From contig DASPQJ010000036.1 of the NCBI GenBank assembly GCA_035625025.1, forward strand, positions 1 to 17,291: a stretch of DNA of 17,291 bases, read 5' to 3'. The notes below the pieces were generated by a model, which saw only the letters and a list, made by a program, of their open reading frames with translations, had not been told where the DNA came from and searched no databases. A program made the translations under genes and the position numbers. This stretch comes from Bog-793 sp035625025. GTDB lineage: Bacteria > Actinomycetota > Acidimicrobiia > Acidimicrobiales > Bog-793. Of the stretch, positions 13,889 through 17,291 are shown one piece after another. How positions within the stretch are numbered: position 1 is the first letter of the stretch; every line of letters begins with the position of its first letter.

Positions 13889-16800
13889 GCGACACCACGC
13901 CGGACCACGACGCAATGACCGAGGCGAGCCCGAGCGCGCGCAAGGAACCAAGGTCCCGAGCCGCGATGGACGAGCTCGTCCTTTCCGTCAACGGCACGAA
14001 GCAATCGCTCTCGTGCCCGCCGCGCGCCACGTTGCTGTCGGTCCTGCGGCGCCTCGGGTGCTTCAGCGTCCGCTTCGGCTCGGATACGGGCGAGACGGGC
14101 GCGGCGGCCGTCCTCGTCGACGGTCGGCTGGTCTCGGCCGACGTACTCCTCGCCGCCCAGGCCGCCGGACACGAGATCACGACCGTCGAGTCGCTCAACG
14201 TCGCCACCGGCGAGCTCCACCCCATCCAGGAGGCCTTCGTCGAGACGGGAGCGCTGCAGTCGGGGTACTCGGCGGGCGCGATGGTGCTCGCGACCAAGGC
14301 CTTGTTGGCGGCGAACCCCGACCCTTCTGACGCCGAGATCCGCGACGCCCTCAGCGGGATCCTCGACCGAGAGACCGCGTACGTGAAGGTGGTCGAGGCG
14401 GTGCGTCGGGCCGCCGCGACCCTGCGCGGCGAGAAATCCCGGACGATGGATCCCGTGGTCGTCGGTTCGCTTCTCGCGCGGGACGAGTCCGCTGAAGACC
14501 GGGCCCTCGGGGCGGAGAGCGACGTCTCGCCGGCGGTCCCGCGTCTCGTCGTCTCCCCGGACGTGCCGCCGACCTCTGTCGTCGGCAGGCCGGAGACGAA
14601 GGTGGACGCCCTGCGCCTCGTGAAGGGCAACCCCGCCTTCACCGACGACATCGCGCCCCGCGGGATGCTGTTCGCCAAGGTACTGCGCAGTCCGCACGCC
14701 CACGCCCGCATCGTCGCCATCGACGACTCCGCGGCCCGGGCCCTGCCGGGGGTGCATGCCATCCTCCATTACGGGAACACCCCCCGGATCAAGTACGCCT
14801 CGGGCGGTCAGACCTGGCCCAATCCCCAGCCGTGGGATCAGGTGAGCTTCGACGACAAGGTCCGGCACGTCGGCGATCGGGTGGCTGCCGTCGCCGCGGA
14901 GACGGTGGAAATCGCCGAGGAGGCGTGCCGGCTGATCAAGGTGGCCTACGAGGTGCTGCCCGCCGTCTTCGACGAACTCGATGCGATCGCACCTGGCGCG
15001 CCGGTCATCCACGACGAGCCGGACACGGAAGGCATCTACGACGCCGGCCGCAACGTCAGCCACCACATCGAGGGCCGGACCGTTCCCGACGACCAACTGG
15101 AGGCGGCGTTCCTCGGCGCGGCGCGCGTTTTCGAAGAGACCTTCCGCGTGCACCAGGTCCAGCACACGCCCATCGAGCCCCACATCACCATCGGCTGGCT
15201 CGACGAGGACGAACGTCTCGTGCTGCGTTCCTCGACCCAGGTCCCCTTCCACGTGCGCCGGATGGTGGCGCCGCTGCTCGGCCTGCCGGTGAAGCGCATC
15301 CGAGTCATAAAGCCGCGCCTCGGCGGTGGCTTCGGGGCGAAGCAGGAGATGGTCATCGAGGACGTCGTCGGCCACCTCGTGCTCGCGACGCGCCGCCCGG
15401 TCCGCCTCGAGCTCACCCGGGCCGAGGAGTTCGCCGCCACCCGGGTCCGCCACGCCCAGACGATCACGTTCCGCACCGGCGTCGACGCCGCCGGTCGTCT
15501 CGTGGCCCAGGACATGCTGGTCGTCGCCAACACCGGCGCCTACGGAACCCACGGCTTCACCGTGAACTCGGTCTGCGGCCAGCACGGCATGTCGCTCTAC
15601 AACTGCCCGGCGAAGCGCTTCCGCTGTGACGTCGCCTACACGAACCGCCCGGTGGCGGGGGCTTTTCGCGGTTACGGGGCGCCCCAGGCGTTCTTCGCCC
15701 TCGAGTCCCACATGGACGACATCGCCCGGGCCTTGTCGCTCGACCCCTACGAGCTCCGGCGACGGAACTGGGTCCGAACCGGTGACCCCCTCGACATCGT
15801 GCTGCGTCTCGGCGAACGAGGTGGCGTCGCGGACATCGCCCCGGAGGACATCCCGCTCGTTTCGAGTTGCGGCCTCGAGGAGTGCGCGCTGCAGGGTCGC
15901 CGCGCCATCGGCTGGGAGCGACGGGACGACCCGGCGTGGCGGCGTCCGCCGGATCGGCCGCATATCCGCCGCGGCATAGGGATGGGGCTCGCCATCCAGG
16001 GCTCGGGGATCCCGCTCGTCGACATGGCGGCGTGTTCGATGAAGATCAACGACGACGGCTCTTTCAACGTGCTCTTCGGGGCCACGGACCTCGGGACCGG
16101 CTCGGACACCGTGCTCGCCCAGATCGCCGCCGAGGTGCTCGGCGTCCCCGTCGAGGACATCCTCGTGTACTCCTCGGACACCGACTTCACCCCCTTTGAC
16201 GTCGGGGCCTACGCCTCGAGCACGACCTACATCTCTGGGATGGCCGTGAAAAAGGCGGCCGAGGCCGCCCGGGCGCGCATCGTCGCGCGCGCGGCCCGGC
16301 TCCTCGCGGTCGATGACGCGGCCTCGATCGAACTCCACGACCGTCGGGCGTGGGCCCCCGACGGTCGCTCGGTGTCGCTCGGCGACGTGGCGCTCAACGC
16401 CCTCCACACCGAGGACCAAGAACAGATCATGGGCACCGCCTCGCACGTGTCGGGCGATTCGCCGCCGCCGTTCGCGGCGCAGCTCGCCGAGGTCGAGGTG
16501 GACATCGCGACCGGCGGGGTGCGCGTGACGAAGCTCGTCACCGCGGTCGACTGTGGGGTGCCCATCAACCCGATCACGGCGAGCGGACAGGTCGAAGGGG
16601 CGATGGCCCAGGCCCTCGGCTACGCCTTGTGCGAGGAAGTCGTGCTCGACTCGACGGGCAAGATGGTGAACGACCGGTTCGGCCCCTACTGGATCTTCCG
16701 CGCCGACGACACGCCGCCCACCGAGGTCTTCCTCGTGCAGACGATGGAACCTTCCGGCCCTTACGGGGCCAAGGCCGTGGCGGAGATCCCGATGGATGAC

Positions 16801-16920
16801 GTCGCGCCGGCGGTGCGCAACGCGATCCTCGACGCGACGGGAGTAGCCCTCAACTCCCTCCCCATGACGCCCGAGCGCGTGTGGCGCGCCCTGCGGGCGG
16901 GACAAGACCCGCCCACCTAG
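13885..16920 (+). CDS. xdhD: XdhD-like molybdenum hydroxylase with cysteine-free N-terminus
   Basis: This is a large molybdopterin-cytosine-dinucleotide-type hydroxylase subunit of 1011 residues (E. coli XdhD 956). Residues about 29-175 form a ferredoxin plus four-helix region in which all expected [2Fe-2S] ligands are lost (Ser66, Thr71, Ala74, Asp86; Ser126, Ser129, Asp161, Glu163). From about 195 the catalytic chain begins (RLVKGNPAFTDDI, LRSPHAHARI). Mo-cofactor motifs include GGGFGAKQE (480-488), AFRGYGAPQAFFALE, the GATDLGTGSDTV loop, GAYASSTTY and GPYGAKAVAE, whose Glu967 should be the catalytic glutamate. From memory E. coli XdhD shows the same lost cysteines, so this is an ortholog, not a decaying gene. 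The start ATG 13885 overlaps the ygfM stop as ATGA. An internal ATG at 13966 fits the E. coli N-terminus better and is a real alternative. Substrate is probably a purine or oxopurine. How electrons leave the site is unknown. Confidence 0.92.
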   Translation: MSDTTPDHDAMTEASPSARKEPRSRAAMDELVLSVNGTKQSLSCPPRATLLSVLRRLGCFSVRFGSDTGETGAAAVLVDGRLVSADVLLAAQAAGHEITTVESLNVATGELHPIQEAFVETGALQSGYSAGAMVLATKALLAANPDPSDAEIRDALSGILDRETAYVKVVEAVRRAAATLRGEKSRTMDPVVVGSLLARDESAEDRALGAESDVSPAVPRLVVSPDVPPTSVVGRPETKVDALRLVKGNPAFTDDIAPRGMLFAKVLRSPHAHARIVAIDDSAARALPGVHAILHYGNTPRIKYASGGQTWPNPQPWDQVSFDDKVRHVGDRVAAVAAETVEIAEEACRLIKVAYEVLPAVFDELDAIAPGAPVIHDEPDTEGIYDAGRNVSHHIEGRTVPDDQLEAAFLGAARVFEETFRVHQVQHTPIEPHITIGWLDEDERLVLRSSTQVPFHVRRMVAPLLGLPVKRIRVIKPRLGGGFGAKQEMVIEDVVGHLVLATRRPVRLELTRAEEFAATRVRHAQTITFRTGVDAAGRLVAQDMLVVANTGAYGTHGFTVNSVCGQHGMSLYNCPAKRFRCDVAYTNRPVAGAFRGYGAPQAFFALESHMDDIARALSLDPYELRRRNWVRTGDPLDIVLRLGERGGVADIAPEDIPLVSSCGLEECALQGRRAIGWERRDDPAWRRPPDRPHIRRGIGMGLAIQGSGIPLVDMAACSMKINDDGSFNVLFGATDLGTGSDTVLAQIAAEVLGVPVEDILVYSSDTDFTPFDVGAYASSTTYISGMAVKKAAEAARARIVARAARLLAVDDAASIELHDRRAWAPDGRSVSLGDVALNALHTEDQEQIMGTASHVSGDSPPPFAAQLAEVEVDIATGGVRVTKLVTAVDCGVPINPITASGQVEGAMAQALGYALCEEVVLDSTGKMVNDRFGPYWIFRADDTPPTEVFLVQTMEPSGPYGAKAVAEIPMDDVAPAVRNAILDATGVALNSLPMTPERVWRALRAGQDPPT

Positions 16921-17003
16921 ATTCCCCCCGGGCGCAACCGAGGCCAGAACGAGTCGGGTCCCCGCGCCCGGCGCAAAGGCGCCCGGATAGGCTGCGAGGC
17001 GTC
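16921..17003 (+). other. Short spacer after xdhD
   Basis: About 83 GC-rich bases contain no recognisable terminator or promoter, so the next hydroxylase gene may belong to the same transcript as xdhD. Confidence 0.4.
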
Positions 17004-17291
17004 GTGGGGGGCGAAGCGGACGTGGTGGCGAGGGGCGTTGCCGACGAGGCCCGAACGACTACGTTCACGCTGAACGGCCGTTCCGTGCGGGTCCGCGACG
17101 ACCACCCGCACCTTCTCGCGGCCCTGCGCGAGGAGCTCGACGTCACCTCCCCCAAGGACGGTTGCTCGCCGTCGGGGCAGTGCGGCTGCTGCACCGTGCT
17201 CGTCGACGACAAGGCCGTGGTCGCCTGCCAGGTCTCCCTCCCCAAGGTGACCGGCAGGTCTGTCGTCACCCTCGAGGGGTTCGACCGCGCG
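17004..17291 (+). CDS. [2Fe-2S] molybdenum-hydroxylase component, N-terminal part (runs off the window)
   Basis: This is the beginning of a plant-ferredoxin-type [2Fe-2S] domain as in xanthine dehydrogenase small subunits or fused hydroxylases. The frame reads TFTLNGRSVRVRDD, LLAALREELDVTS and PKDGCSPSGQCGCCTVLV. Cluster ligands are Cys54, Cys60, Cys63 and Cys75, counting from GTG 17004. The first spacing is C-x5-C, one longer than the usual C-x4-C; I have seen this variant in fused actinobacterial hydroxylases. The start is uncertain: GTG 17004 has a close GAGG, while GTG 17022/17025 are equally possible. It follows xdhD by about 83 bases on the same strand. It could be the intact iron-sulfur subunit that serves XdhD, or the N-terminus of a second complete hydroxylase. 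The remainder lies outside the window. Confidence 0.82.
   Translation, partial: MGGEADVVARGVADEARTTTFTLNGRSVRVRDDHPHLLAALREELDVTSPKDGCSPSGQCGCCTVLVDDKAVVACQVSLPKVTGRSVVTLEGFDRA

Noticed and set aside
13885..14400. xdhD as a decaying pseudogene because the iron-sulfur ligands are missing
   Set aside because: The reading frame is intact over 1011 codons, catalytic Mo motifs and Glu967 are present, and E. coli XdhD lacks the same cysteines as far as I recall.
13879..16905. 1008-residue minus-strand open frame opposite xdhD
   Set aside because: Rich in Val, Asp, Arg, His and Gly without a recognisable fold; an artefact of codon bias in xdhD.

Overview
The window is very GC-rich (about 70% by eye), uses GTG and TTG starts freely, and carries a coenzyme-F420-type luciferase-fold reductase. 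This suggests a high-GC actinobacterium (Actinomycetota); a finer placement cannot be read from the sequence. There is no rRNA, tRNA, CRISPR array or insertion sequence, and no sign of a broken gene. Nearly all of it is tightly packed metabolic genes.

Layout: two gene sets diverge from a non-coding stretch at about 9922-10296. The left arm (minus strand) encodes, in order of transcription, an NCS1 purine/cytosine-type permease, a strong hairpin, two different fold-type II PLP enzymes, an SsnA-like aminohydrolase, an F420-type luciferase-like reductase, an aspartate-carbamoyltransferase-like protein, a YgeW-like carbamoyltransferase and a carbamate kinase. The right arm (plus strand) encodes an 8-oxoguanine deaminase-like amidohydrolase, a HyuA/dihydropyrimidinase, a YgfM-like FAD subunit, an XdhD-like molybdenum hydroxylase, and the start of another [2Fe-2S] molybdenum-hydroxylase component that runs off the window. 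Most left-arm genes overlap by 4 bases or are separated by 3 to 33 bases. On the right arm the FAD and XdhD genes overlap by 4 bases.

Biology: SsnA, YgeW, HyuA, a YqeA-like carbamate kinase, YgfM and XdhD are all members of the Escherichia coli ygeW-xdhD region. A related gene set was recently linked to anaerobic urate/purine breakdown in gut bacteria. I read this window as a rearranged actinobacterial version of that purine-catabolic system. Oxidised purine is imported or deaminated to urate, processed by molybdenum hydroxylase and ring-opening amidohydrolases, carbamoyl groups are released as carbamoyl phosphate, carbamate kinase makes ATP from it, and PLP enzymes release ammonia from the remaining amino-acid-like skeleton. 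The sequence supports the enzyme families; the order of steps and the substrates are inference.

The departures from the E. coli set are the most interesting part. YgeX appears replaced by two other PLP enzymes. YgfK and YgeY are not in the window, while an F420-type reductase sits inside the operon. A second carbamoyltransferase resembles PyrB but lacks the aspartate-binding residues. XdhD carries a ferredoxin-like N-terminus in which all eight expected cysteines are substituted.
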